Below, piece by piece: positions 1 to 8,140 of a stretch of 64,000 nt of DNA. Within the stretch, counting starts at the first letter, position 1. Each line of letters opens with the position of its first letter. Under the pieces are notes generated by a model, which was not told where the DNA came from, did not search any database, and saw only the letters and a list, made by a program, of their open reading frames with translations. Source of the stretch: an uncultured Sulfurovum sp. GTDB taxonomy: Bacteria; Campylobacterota; Campylobacteria; Campylobacterales; Sulfurovaceae. The stretch spans positions 1-64,000 of the forward strand of contig CACVAU010000055.1 in assembly GCA_902727915.1 (NCBI GenBank), given 5' to 3'. The position numbers and the translations under genes were made by a program.

Positions 1-36
1 AAACAACTTAAAATAGCCAAATCTTTAATGGTATGA
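1..36 (+). CDS. C-terminal tail of an upstream gene (partial)
   Basis: An open frame enters from the left edge and ends in TGA at 34-36, giving a basic tail of about 11 residues (KQLKIAKSLMV). Its stop lies two bases before the AAGGA ribosome site of the next gene, as expected for an upstream operon member. Too little remains to name the product, and the frame could be open by chance. Confidence 0.35.
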   Translation, partial: KQLKIAKSLMV

Positions 37-46
37 AGGATTTTTA

Positions 47-925
47 TTGCCCTATGTACTGAAACACTATGATGTAATAGAGGGTGAAAAAGTAGAAGAC
101 TTTCTGGTTGAGGTTGTTAACTTACCTGAAACACTTGCCCTTAAACTCTTAAAAAATGGTAGAATCGTTGACCATAAACAGAAACGCCTAGAAAAAGGAA
201 AAGTCCTCAAGTCTGGCTACATTGAAGTCTTAGTTTTTGAAGCCATCACCAAAGGTTTAAAACCACTCTTCCAAACCGAACATTTTGCACTTTTTGACAA
301 ACCTTCAGGTCTCTTGGTTCATCCCACCATCCGTTCAAAAGAATACACCCTCTTAGATGAAATACGCTACCAATTTGGAGATGAAGCCAACTTAGTGCAT
401 AGAATAGATGCTGAAACATCAGGGCTTATTCTTGTCTCTAAAAATGGTTATGCTCAATACCTCTTAAAAGAAATGTTTGTAAAAAAAGAATTTGTTAAAA
501 AATACAAATCCCTCGTTGAAAAAGAAGTTAAAGAAGAGGTTTTAATTAACACAAAAATCACCAATTCAGAGGGCTTAATAAAATTAAAAATGAAAACCTC
601 GGAGCAAGGAAAAGAATCAAGCACTCTCATCCGACCACTGGCTTACAACAAAGCTAAAAATCAAACCTTAGTAGAAGCCATACCCTACACAGGAAGACAA
701 CATCAAATACGTGTGCATTTAAACTCTATATCTCACAGAATTGTAGGCGATCCCATCTATGGACTTGATGAAACCTTTGTAGACAATTTTTTAAATAACA
801 AAATAGATAAAAAAGAACGCACCCAAGTAACAGGTGCTTCCAGACTCATGCTTCATGCTTACTATTTAGAATTTACCTTTTTAAAAAGGACTTATAAATT
901 TTGTTCGAAACAAGATTTACTATAA
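47..925 (+). CDS. RluA-family RNA pseudouridine synthase
   Basis: A 292-residue protein of the RluA family, which converts specific uridines in 23S rRNA or tRNA to pseudouridine. The catalytic signature HRIDAETSGLIL carries the expected Asp in the HRxDxxTSG motif, and the C-terminal half has the family block TGRQHQIRVHL followed by GDPIYG. The first 60 or so residues resemble a small S4-like RNA-binding part (LKNGRIVDH, then GYIEV). The start is TTG at 47, supported by AAGGA at 36-40 with a six-base spacer; no ATG fits better. The gene converges with the flavin-binding protein gene, with only 15 bases between the stops. Which uridine is modified cannot be told from the sequence. Confidence 0.9.
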   Translation: MPYVLKHYDVIEGEKVEDFLVEVVNLPETLALKLLKNGRIVDHKQKRLEKGKVLKSGYIEVLVFEAITKGLKPLFQTEHFALFDKPSGLLVHPTIRSKEYTLLDEIRYQFGDEANLVHRIDAETSGLILVSKNGYAQYLLKEMFVKKEFVKKYKSLVEKEVKEEVLINTKITNSEGLIKLKMKTSEQGKESSTLIRPLAYNKAKNQTLVEAIPYTGRQHQIRVHLNSISHRIVGDPIYGLDETFVDNFLNNKIDKKERTQVTGASRLMLHAYYLEFTFLKRTYKFCSKQDLL

Positions 926-940
926 GAATTGCTCACACGA

Positions 941-1492
941 CTACTTACTTCGCTCTAAAACATTCGTCTTCTCACCATCAAGTGTCTCAACATTCTTTTC
1001 AGTCCAAAAAACTTTCATGCCCTCACGTCCTACTCTTTTTGCCCATTTTTCCAACTTGTTTCTCTCACCAATGTACTTGTACTGTGGCACACCAAATCCA
1101 CAAGACGTTAAAACCAATTCTACTTTAAGTTCAAAAAATTGTCTGGCTCCTAAAAATTCATTAAAATACGTACACATTTCATCCCATCGCTCATCAGCAT
1201 CATGAATAACCTCTGCTGTTCCATACAACTTAAGAATCATCGGTGCTTTATCAAAAGAGTTAAACATGATGGTCATCCGTCCATTTTCTTGAACATGTAC
1301 TGAGGTTTCATTACCTGAACCTGTATGATTTAACCAAACGACGGTATGTTCATCAATAATTTTAAAGGTATCCATCCCTTTTGGCGAAACGTTAATAAAC
1401 CCCTCAGCCCCAGCACTCCCAATAACAAACATTTTTTGCTTCTCTATAAACTCTTTATGCACTTTGTTTATGGTTTTGAATTTTACTGCCAT
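941..1492 (-). CDS. Pyridoxamine 5'-phosphate oxidase-like FMN-binding protein
   Basis: A 183-residue protein of the split-barrel flavin-binding superfamily (PNPOx-like). Visible family features are the N-terminal helix, FVIGSAGAEGFINVSPKG, the strand VVWLNHTGSGNETSVHV, and GRMTIMFNSFDKAPMILKLYG, which matches the FMN phosphate-binding strand of this group. The C-terminal part (VLTSCGFGVPQYKY) is typical of the subset annotated as pyridoxamine 5'-phosphate oxidase family proteins; these are usually not the vitamin B6 enzyme, and their substrates are mostly unknown. The ATG at 1492 follows AAAAGGAC with good spacing. It is transcribed alone, converging on the pseudouridine synthase. Confidence 0.8.
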   Translation of the reverse strand: MAVKFKTINKVHKEFIEKQKMFVIGSAGAEGFINVSPKGMDTFKIIDEHTVVWLNHTGSGNETSVHVQENGRMTIMFNSFDKAPMILKLYGTAEVIHDADERWDEMCTYFNEFLGARQFFELKVELVLTSCGFGVPQYKYIGERNKLEKWAKRVGREGMKVFWTEKNVETLDGEKTNVLERSK

Positions 1493-1545
1493 TTTTTGTC
1501 CTTTTGATTATTTCATATTTTTAGATTAATTATAACTACATCTAC

Positions 1546-1707
1546 TTCACCCAAGATGAGCAAAGCTTTTAGAGCTTCTTAGTTCTCTTGTGTCTCTAAA
1601 ACAACAAGCATCAAGAAGGAAATGAGCAGTCCAACCTTATGTTCATTTCTAACAAACCTTTAGATATAGAAGACAATAAAGGAAAAATATTTCTAGTACG
1701 TGGTGGA
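1546..1707 (+). pseudogene. Decayed fragment of a uracil-DNA glycosylase gene
   Basis: This non-coding stretch aligns on the same strand with the intact glycosylase gene at 48621-49283. Shared runs include ctaaaacaacaagcatcaa (exact, 19 bases), and the last 27 bases before 1707 match with one mismatch. Relative to the intact gene about 47 bases are missing in the middle, removing the segment that encodes the first two iron-sulfur cysteines, and the fragment has no open frame and neither end of the gene. It is therefore a relic of a partial duplication or of a lost second copy. Confidence 0.8.
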
Positions 1708-1719
1708 ACGAGTAGGATT

Positions 1720-2178
1720 TTAAGGGGCTTTTATAAGCATCTCATCTATAAGTTTCTGATTTATTCTATAGCCATGTTTCAAAGCATCCTCTAAAAAAGC
1801 TTTTGCTTCTTCTTTTTTAAGAAAACCTTTTTTTATATTCAAGTATACAATACCCAACAAACCAATAATTTCTAAACCTTGTTTCATGGCTATTTTTCGA
1901 CCTTTTTTTTCATCTATAATTAACTTGCTATTAAGTTCTAAAGCTAGAGCAATGGCTTCACTCTCTCCTAAATCTAAAACTAATTTTAAGGTTTCTAATA
2001 GTTCACTATTATTAACATTCTGAATGCTTATAAAATTAGGTAAAATAATTTGTTTTTTAACACTTATTTCATCATAAACTGAAGAAGGAATAATAATTTT
2101 AGAAAATAGATTAGAGAGTAGCTCCATACGATTTAAATCAAACAAAATAATCAATGTTGTACTATCAGAGACTATCAT
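1720..2178 (-). CDS. PIN-domain toxin (DUF3368-like)
   Basis: A 152-residue PIN-fold protein, likely a ribonuclease toxin. The acidic residues of the family are present: Asp4 in the opening VSDSTTL, Glu in the conserved YDEIS, the LGESEAIALALE helix, and the LIIDEKKGRKIA strand and loop that matches the DUF3368 group (DDxxaRxxA type). A helix-rich tail (LKKEEAKAFLEDALKHGYRI) is also typical. The start codon overlaps the antitoxin stop (ATGA, 2175-2178), so the two are translationally coupled. Known DUF3368 proteins pair with UPF0175 antitoxins, as here. RNA target unknown. Confidence 0.85.
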   Translation of the reverse strand: MIVSDSTTLIILFDLNRMELLSNLFSKIIIPSSVYDEISVKKQIILPNFISIQNVNNSELLETLKLVLDLGESEAIALALELNSKLIIDEKKGRKIAMKQGLEIIGLLGIVYLNIKKGFLKKEEAKAFLEDALKHGYRINQKLIDEMLIKAP

Positions 2179-2498
2179 TCAAAACTATCCATAAATTTCA
2201 TGTCATCTTCAAAATCATAATCTATTACATCCACAGCCATTAAAGAGAGAACCTTCATAGCTTCCTCGTGTGTTTTACCTATAGCTTTAGCAAACTGTCC
2301 CATACTAAGGTAACCTTTTTTAAAGGCATTGACCATCAAAGCTGTTTTAAGCCCATCAGTCACGATGCTGTCATCAAAAGAAAATGCCATCCCTATGGGT
2401 TTACTACGTTTCGTTATCATGGTGTATTCATCTGCTTCAAGCGAACGTGTTAAGATTGCTGGGTTTACTTGTAGCTCTTTTATTCCTATGGTTTGCAT
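2175..2498 (-). CDS. Antitoxin, Phd-like N-terminus with UPF0175-like C-terminus
   Basis: A 107-residue antitoxin directly upstream of the PIN toxin. The first 45 residues (IGIKELQVNPAILTRSL, then ITKRSKPIGMAF) look like a Phd/YefM-type DNA-binding antitoxin start. The rest (LMVNAFKKGYLSMGQFAKAIGKTHEEAMKVL) resembles the UPF0175 helix-turn-helix found with DUF3368 toxins. The acidic C-terminus would bind the basic toxin. ATG at 2498 follows AAAAAGGAATATC. Such antitoxins usually repress their own promoter; a perfect ten-base palindrome lies 31-40 bases upstream. Confidence 0.85.
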   Translation of the reverse strand: MQTIGIKELQVNPAILTRSLEADEYTMITKRSKPIGMAFSFDDSIVTDGLKTALMVNAFKKGYLSMGQFAKAIGKTHEEAMKVLSLMAVDVIDYDFEDDMKFMDSFE

Positions 2499-2528
2499 GA
2501 TATTCCTTTTTAAAGTACTTACTTTTAG

Positions 2529-2538
2529 TAGTATACTA
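2529..2538. promoter_or_regulatory. Candidate operator of the toxin-antitoxin pair
   Basis: TAGTATACTA, a perfect ten-base palindrome, sits between the antitoxin start codon and the decayed 3' end of the NTPase gene. Position and symmetry fit autoregulation by a Phd-like antitoxin. Inference only; short AT-rich palindromes also occur by chance. Confidence 0.35.
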
Positions 2539-2546
2539 GACTATCT

Positions 2547-4291
2547 TTAAACTGACTGCTCCAAATCAATATCATTATATTTAAGCATCTTATTAATCTT
2601 TCAAGCATAATCATCATTTTCATTATGTAGTTCTAGTAATACTTTCTGTATGGTACTTATAGCTGGAGAAAAATCCGTTCTAGACTGAAAAGCATTAATA
2701 AACTCTACAACTTCAGAAAAGAAGTCAGATGATTCAATAATATAATTCTTATATTTATGAAACTTAAATTGTTTAAAATTAAATAATCATTTGGTTCCCA
2801 CCCAGAATCTAATCTAGAGAATAAATCAAGAAGAACATCAATAGTAATATTTTTCATACGACTTTTATTCTCTATTTCTTTTAAATAGTCCAATAATTTA
2901 GGATAATACTTTCCAATAAAAGATTCGTAACTATTTAAATTTCTCGTCCTTCGTTCTGGTTGCTTTTCAATATACTCTCTTATTATTGTATTTTCAAAGT
3001 CATCATTAAAATCAGTATGCTCTTTAACTATTGACATATAGAAATGAAAACTATCTATACTTAAAATAGAGGTTATAGATTCTTTATATTCCTCAAGAAG
3101 TAAATAAATTTTAGAAGAGGATTCTTTTAAATTACATTGAAAATCAAGCTGTATCCTATCTATCAATTGAGTTAACTTATCTTGAACAATATAGTATTCT
3201 AAATTCAAATTATTTTCTTTTAAAAGCAATTTTAAATTTTTGTCCTCAACAATATAATTTTCAATAAAATTATAAACAATTAATTCAATAGAGGCTCTAT
3301 TTTGACTAGACCCATAATTCCCATATAATAATAGTTTTTCTTCATATTCAGGATTATCTTCATCTTCCTTCTCATCTATATTAGATTGATTTCCACTATA
3401 GTAACTTAAAGGAATAGTTTTATTTTTATACTCTTTTAACTTTAACCACTCTGAACATGAATAACTAGACTTAGCATAAAAAACAAAAATATTTAAAGCG
3501 ATCTTAACAAATTCTTGAATTACTCTATCATTCAGATGATACGCTTGAATAAATTGAAAATGATTCAATTGAAAAACTATTTGTTTCATAATACGTAAAT
3601 TCTGTAATTTAGACTCTGCAAAGAAGTCTTGAATCCACTCAGTTTTAAAATACTTAATCTCATCTTTTACGACTATAAATAATTCATCGAAGCTAGGTTT
3701 AAAGAAAAAGCTATAATCAATAATCTTCTCCTTATAGAGTGCAAAAATTTCATTATGCTTTTTACCCTCAATATTAGAAAGTTTATCAAGCTCCTCCTCG
3801 TTCAATATCATGATTATTTTACATTTTTTCTGCTCTTTAAATTGAGAGATTAAACCCATTACATCCTTTAGAGATACACTATCTGAAAGTCGTTCAAAAT
3901 CATCAAAACATATGACTATATTTTTAAAGTCTGTAGTAGAGAATAAAGATAAAGTAGCATTAATTACTGCTCCACCAATAGATAGACCCATATCATCCAC
4001 CTTAAGGCTTCCACCTTTAACATTTTGTATTCTCTCTCGATACTTATTTAGTTTTTTAGTATATTTAGAAATTTTAAATATAACCTCATTCTTTATTTCA
4101 TCTAATGAATTTAATCCAAAAAGAGAAATATAAACAACTTCCTTTTGACCTTTTAATTCTTTTTCTTGAAACTCATTCCAAAAATATGTTTTAACAATTC
4201 CCCATTCACCAGAAAGCATTGCAACAAATTCTTGATTATTATCTAAAATTAATTTTTTTAAACTAAGTTCAATTTTCTTTTTGTTACTCAT
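2547..4291 (-). pseudogene. KAP-like P-loop NTPase gene, frameshifted and interrupted
   Basis: The first 528 codons (to 2705) resemble a KAP-type or related P-loop NTPase: SGEWGIVKT stands where Walker A (GxWGxGKT) is expected, VICFDDFERL is a Walker B, and a long helical region follows. Three lesions are visible. Walker A has Ile-Val instead of small residue-Gly. A one-base shift near 2762-2795 ends the frame early; the neighbouring frame continues with a convincing coding tail (YIIESSDFFSEVVEFINAF and on). That tail meets a TGA at 2601-2603, after which the same frame runs on for 17 codons to TAA at 2547-2549. The start at 4291 follows GAGAG nine bases after the cytochrome b stop. Such NTPases often act in membrane-linked or phage-defence roles. 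A sequencing error could explain one lesion but hardly all three. Confidence 0.7.
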
Positions 4292-4300
4292 TTTAATCTC

Positions 4301-4876
4301 TCACTTCCCATGCATCATCCCAGAAATAATCCCTTTTTCATCACGAGCATCAGCAACAATAACACCGACAATATGCAATGGAACAAAAACAAGAATAACA
4401 TTGAAAACCAATTCATGAATATCTTTAATGTCATGTACTAACTCTTTGGTTAATCCAAGTACCTCATAAAAGTGCATTGTTAACCCACTTATGGTCATAA
4501 ACAAAATAGTTGCATAAATAAAAAGATATCCGTACTTAACTATTTTTTTGTGTAAACTCTCTTTCTCTAAGTTTTGATAATTTTGCTTACCACTTTCTGT
4601 AAAGAAAAGTACTATTCTCCAAATAACCAGAGCTGTCAAAGCATAACCTAAAAGTATGTGCCACTCCCACATTGGCGCGCGAATGGCTTTGGCTAACATT
4701 TTTCCTTGTTCTACTGTAATATCTATATTTATCTCAGCAAGTTTCTCAACCAAAAGCTCACTGTTTGTTCGCCAACTTAGAAATGTTTTTCGTAAAAACA
4801 CAGTTCCAAGTAAACCTAAAATAACCACGGCATGTATCCAATGCCATATTCTAAAATCTAAACGCCATTTTTGCAT
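4301..4876 (-). CDS. Membrane cytochrome b (cytochrome b561 / hydrogenase cytochrome b type)
   Basis: A 191-residue integral membrane protein with four predicted helices near residues 8-28, 70-92, 112-132 and 150-172. Histidines placed as heme ligands occur in helix 1 (RIWHWIHAVVILG), helix 2 (WEWHILLGYALTALVIWR) and helix 4 (FVPLHIVGVIVAD), as in the di-heme cytochrome b561 and Ni,Fe-hydrogenase/thiosulfate-reductase cytochrome b families. It would pass electrons between quinone and a periplasmic partner. No partner is encoded next to it, so the substrate is open. ATG at 4876 follows AAAGGATACACA. The broken NTPase gene lies nine bases downstream. Confidence 0.8.
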   Translation of the reverse strand: MQKWRLDFRIWHWIHAVVILGLLGTVFLRKTFLSWRTNSELLVEKLAEINIDITVEQGKMLAKAIRAPMWEWHILLGYALTALVIWRIVLFFTESGKQNYQNLEKESLHKKIVKYGYLFIYATILFMTISGLTMHFYEVLGLTKELVHDIKDIHELVFNVILVFVPLHIVGVIVADARDEKGIISGMMHGK

Positions 4877-4914
4877 TGTGTATCCTTTTTTAATTATTTA
4901 TAATTTGTATTAAA

Positions 4915-5766
4915 CTAAGAATCCTTATGCCCCTTAGAAATCAACCTCAAATACTTCAACGGCGTAACCTTCTTCATCTCTTCAGCCAACCACTGTATCT
5001 GAAACCATGCTGCACCTGAATCTCTTAAGTCAAAGTAGTTTTTGAGTGAACGAATGTTGAAAGTGACCACCATGTCTACTTTCCAGTTGTCGGAAACAAT
5101 GTGCTTAAATCCATCTCCTACGTTTCTTTTTTTCTTTCCATTTTCTAAGGCTTCAAAAAGTGCTTGTGGTTCGCCTTGTAACTCTTGTACAAATGGGAGT
5201 GATGACTTGGCAACAGCACCCACTAAAAAGTCTAGGTTTCTTTTGTATTGGAACACAAACTTGTCATAAATGGCTTTAATCTCTATGGCTAAGTATTCTT
5301 CATCGGTAATGACAAAAAGGTTTAAGCCCAAAAGCTTTTCTAAGAAGAAATTAAAAGACTCGTCACTCTCTACCCCAACCGTTACCGAAGCCACAAAAGC
5401 ATTGATGACCGAAGACATGGTATAACGTGTACTACGTACTGAAATGGCTTGAAGTCTGTGACGTGCGTGTTCTTGTAATACCCCTCTTGACGTACCTTCT
5501 ACTAAAAAAGAAAGCGTCGCATGTTCGATGATGGAGTGATGATGATGCACCCATGCCAGATTAGAAAGTAAGTCTGAGTCTTCTATGTTATTAATGGCAT
5601 CCGTATCAAGCTCTGTCATTGCATTTTTAACGCAATCATTTTCTGAATTATCAAAACTATCATAACAGGTTCTAGCAGCCATTTCAGCCACACCCACACC
5701 AGAGTCTTGTAGCAATGTCACTTTTGGTTTTTCATATTCTATATTATATTTCTCTATCTTTTCCAT
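4915..5766 (-). CDS. thyX: FAD-dependent thymidylate synthase ThyX
   Basis: A 283-residue flavoprotein that makes dTMP from dUMP using methylenetetrahydrofolate and NADPH. The defining RHR(x7)S motif is complete at residues 102-112 (RHRLQAISVRS), preceded by HHHHSIIEHATLSFLVEG, the FAD/dUMP-binding region. The C-terminal part contains FNIRSLKNYFDLRDSGAAWFQ, matching the family's nucleotide-binding helix. Length is slightly above the usual 210-250 residues. ATG at 5766. It is a single gene divergent from the 2OG oxygenase, with 180 bases between. Campylobacterota commonly use ThyX rather than ThyA. Confidence 0.95.
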   Translation of the reverse strand: MEKIEKYNIEYEKPKVTLLQDSGVGVAEMAARTCYDSFDNSENDCVKNAMTELDTDAINNIEDSDLLSNLAWVHHHHSIIEHATLSFLVEGTSRGVLQEHARHRLQAISVRSTRYTMSSVINAFVASVTVGVESDESFNFFLEKLLGLNLFVITDEEYLAIEIKAIYDKFVFQYKRNLDFLVGAVAKSSLPFVQELQGEPQALFEALENGKKKRNVGDGFKHIVSDNWKVDMVVTFNIRSLKNYFDLRDSGAAWFQIQWLAEEMKKVTPLKYLRLISKGHKDS

Positions 5767-5875
5767 GTGTAAAACACCCCAATATTTAAACTATTTTTAG
5801 ATTTTATTATAGCTAAGAATCATGATTATTTTACTTATCTAAAAAGTTCTGACCTTCAATGAGACTGCTTTACTG

Positions 5876-5881
5876 TATAAT
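5876..5881 (+). promoter_or_regulatory. -10 element for the 2OG oxygenase gene
   Basis: A consensus TATAAT lies about 70 bases before the GTG start of the oxygenase and 29 bases before a short upstream reading frame. No convincing -35 box is seen at 17 bases (TTCAAT at 5855-5860 is the nearest candidate). Confidence 0.5.
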
Positions 5882-5909
5882 CTTTCAAAATCCGACAGAA
5901 GGTTAAAAT

Positions 5910-5954
5910 ATGGAACAAAAACAACCATTTCATGAGACAAACATAGGTGCCTAA
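5910..5954 (+). other. Short upstream reading frame (14 codons)
   Basis: ATG at 5910, preceded by AGAAGGTT, opens a 14-codon frame ending in TAA at 5952-5954. It overlaps the GTG start of the 2OG oxygenase in another frame. It may be a leader that couples translation, or the original N-terminus of the oxygenase displaced by a frameshift. The GTG itself has no good ribosome site, which favours one of these two ideas. Confidence 0.4.
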
Positions 5955-6678
5955 ACCCATACAACTTAGTAATAAAATATTTTGTGATAACTTTTTACAT
6001 ACAGCCGTTAGCAAAAACAAATATTTACCCAATCCCTACAATGACTACCCTTTTTTAATAATCAAAAACTTTCTAAGTCCCAAAGAAGCTCAAACCATTA
6101 GCACTACCATTCAACAACAAGCAGAAGTTGCCAAAGCCAAAGTGAAAGCCAAACTTTTAGACAGCATCGAAGTACCCAAAGTTGTCGAAGAGATTCGTAA
6201 AACAAGCCTTCATGTCTTGCCTCCACTTTTTGAAGCCTTATACATGGAAAAGTTTTTAAGTCATCAGAAAAAGATTGAAGAGTTTTTCTCTATGGGTTTA
6301 CTACAGTCAACGCCATTACAAGTCTTGGTTTATAAAGAAGGTGACTTTTACATCAAACATGCTGATGACTCTCGTGAAATTGTGGATAAAGAAGGAAAGA
6401 CAGTAGAATTTAACTGTATTGTCCCTACACGAAAACTCTCCACTGTACTTTTTGGTACTTCACATACGAGCAATAAACTATCTTCTAGTGAAGAGACCTT
6501 TGAAGGAGGAGAGTTAGTTTTTAACTATCTTTTTGATGAAAATGGAAAAGCTCTAGTTATCTACCCTAAAGCAGGAGACATGATAATCTTTTTTTCCAAT
6601 CCATTTTTCAGCCATGAAGTAAAACCGGTTACTTCTGGCTACCGTTTGAGTATGGTGCAGTGGCATAATGCTTTGTAA
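5947..6678 (+). CDS. 2-oxoglutarate/Fe(II) oxygenase-like protein
   Basis: A 243-residue protein with the layout of a non-heme iron, 2-oxoglutarate-dependent dioxygenase (prolyl-4-hydroxylase type). The iron HxD motif is in YIKHADDS (about residues 138-140), followed by FEGGELVF, then the distal His in FFSHEVKPV (about 221) and the 2OG-binding Arg in SGYRLSMVQW (about 231). The N-terminal PFLIIKNFLSPKEAQTI also fits the family. The start is uncertain: GTG at 5947 gives the full domain but lacks a clear ribosome site and overlaps a 14-codon frame with a better one. Substrate unknown. It converges tightly on the YD-repeat gene, with two bases between the stops. Confidence 0.75.
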   Translation: MPKPIQLSNKIFCDNFLHTAVSKNKYLPNPYNDYPFLIIKNFLSPKEAQTISTTIQQQAEVAKAKVKAKLLDSIEVPKVVEEIRKTSLHVLPPLFEALYMEKFLSHQKKIEEFFSMGLLQSTPLQVLVYKEGDFYIKHADDSREIVDKEGKTVEFNCIVPTRKLSTVLFGTSHTSNKLSSSEETFEGGELVFNYLFDENGKALVIYPKAGDMIIFFSNPFFSHEVKPVTSGYRLSMVQWHNAL

Positions 6679-6680
6679 CT

Positions 6681-8000
6681 TTACATCTCTATTTCATTCG
6701 TATAAGCTTTAACAACCTTTAAGGTATTAAAACCTACATTGGAATCTTCATCAGACAAGACTTTAATGTTAATAATATTTCCTTTATCATCATAAACATA
6801 ATTTCGTTTCACCTCATCAACATAAGGACATTCACCATCAACTAATCTACTCACTTCACTTTCAGTTTGCCCCATACTTGTATAGGTACGTTGACTAATA
6901 TAATGACAAAGACCTTGATTCATTACTTCACTCCTCACTTCTACTTTAATGGCATTACCATCTTTATCATAATCTGTAATGTCTAAACGAGAATCATATT
7001 CTGAAGTAGCTTTTCTAACAGATTTAATGAGTTTATCATGTTCATCATAACTCATTTCATTTATATTTTTATAACCACCATAATAATAACGCTCTTCATA
7101 AATAATTTGTCCCTTATCATTGGTTCTAATAATATCATTGGGTATATTCTGTTCCTGTTCTATTGTCGCATAAGGATCAGCATAATAAACTATTTGATTT
7201 CCAGTAGCATATTCATCAACCAAGTTTTCTTCATTTTTACCTACTTTACTACTAATAACTGTTCTGTTTTCATCATAAGTATTAACCCTATAATAAACTG
7301 ACTCTCCCTCCGAATTAAATGATTGACTTGTTAAACGATTACCAATATTATCATAGCTATATACTGTTTTTGTATTTTTATTAGGTTGATGATGAAATTC
7401 AAGCGTTTGTTCTATTAAATTACTCGCCTCATTGTATTCTAAATACTCTTTCGTATGTAAACCATCATCATAAAGTACATACTGTCCCTTATGATTCAAG
7501 ATTTGTTTTTCAACATACAGTAAGTTACCATAATGAGGGTCATAATTAAAACGCTGAACACTATAATAATCATAAGCACCAACCACAACCGTACTATTAG
7601 CCTCTATACCATTGGCATCTCTCACTACTAAATGAACTTGATGCTCTCCTTTAGTAAAAGTTTCTTCCAACACATTTCCTATGGAAACCAACTTTTTATT
7701 TTTATACCACCAATAATTACATTTATCTGAATCATGTGCATTATGCACCTCTGCTCTCAATCGTAAAGGAGTTTCTTTTGTGGTATTTAACTCCCCTTTA
7801 ATTTCTACAGAAAACACTTCTTTATCATGCTTTTTTTCTTTCTCTATCTGAACTTCTTCAATAATTTCTTCTATTATTTCAATCTCTTGTGTAACTTTAG
7901 TATGACCCTCTTTGGTCGTAGGCATACCATCCACGTCTTCATGATATAAAGAAAAAATAATTAGTACTAACACTATGGGTACAATTAATATTTTTTTCAT
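6681..8000 (-). CDS. Secreted or membrane-anchored YD-repeat (RHS-like) protein
   Basis: A 439-residue protein with an N-terminal hydrophobic segment (residues 3-19, ILIVPIVLVLIIFSLYH), a charged Glu/Lys-rich linker (about 35-65), and an Ig/PKD-like region (about 65-145: NYWWYKNKKLV, then HQVHLVVRDANG). From about residue 150 come degenerate tyrosine-rich repeats such as YSYDNIGN, NTYDENR, MSYDEHDK and YVYDDKGNI, similar to the YD repeats of RHS and wall-associated proteins. There is no toxin-like C-terminus, so it is probably a surface or periplasmic beta-rich protein rather than a full RHS toxin. ATG at 8000 after AAGGAAAAATTAA. Specific function unknown. Confidence 0.6.
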   Translation of the reverse strand: MKKILIVPIVLVLIIFSLYHEDVDGMPTTKEGHTKVTQEIEIIEEIIEEVQIEKEKKHDKEVFSVEIKGELNTTKETPLRLRAEVHNAHDSDKCNYWWYKNKKLVSIGNVLEETFTKGEHQVHLVVRDANGIEANSTVVVGAYDYYSVQRFNYDPHYGNLLYVEKQILNHKGQYVLYDDGLHTKEYLEYNEASNLIEQTLEFHHQPNKNTKTVYSYDNIGNRLTSQSFNSEGESVYYRVNTYDENRTVISSKVGKNEENLVDEYATGNQIVYYADPYATIEQEQNIPNDIIRTNDKGQIIYEERYYYGGYKNINEMSYDEHDKLIKSVRKATSEYDSRLDITDYDKDGNAIKVEVRSEVMNQGLCHYISQRTYTSMGQTESEVSRLVDGECPYVDEVKRNYVYDDKGNIINIKVLSDEDSNVGFNTLKVVKAYTNEIEM

Positions 8001-8140
8001 TTAATTTTTCCTTACTCTTACGTGAAAAAACTATACTTAAATAGTTTTTTAAACTTTATGAGTAACTTTTCTAAAAAAAACAGTAATTTATGGCTTCATA
8101 CAGCATCTATCAATGAAATTCATATATAATTTCTTTTATT

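Noticed and set aside
2601..2603. In-frame TGA in the NTPase tail as selenocysteine or recoding
   Set aside because: The same gene also has a frameshift and a damaged Walker A, and no SECIS-like element is evident; decay is simpler.
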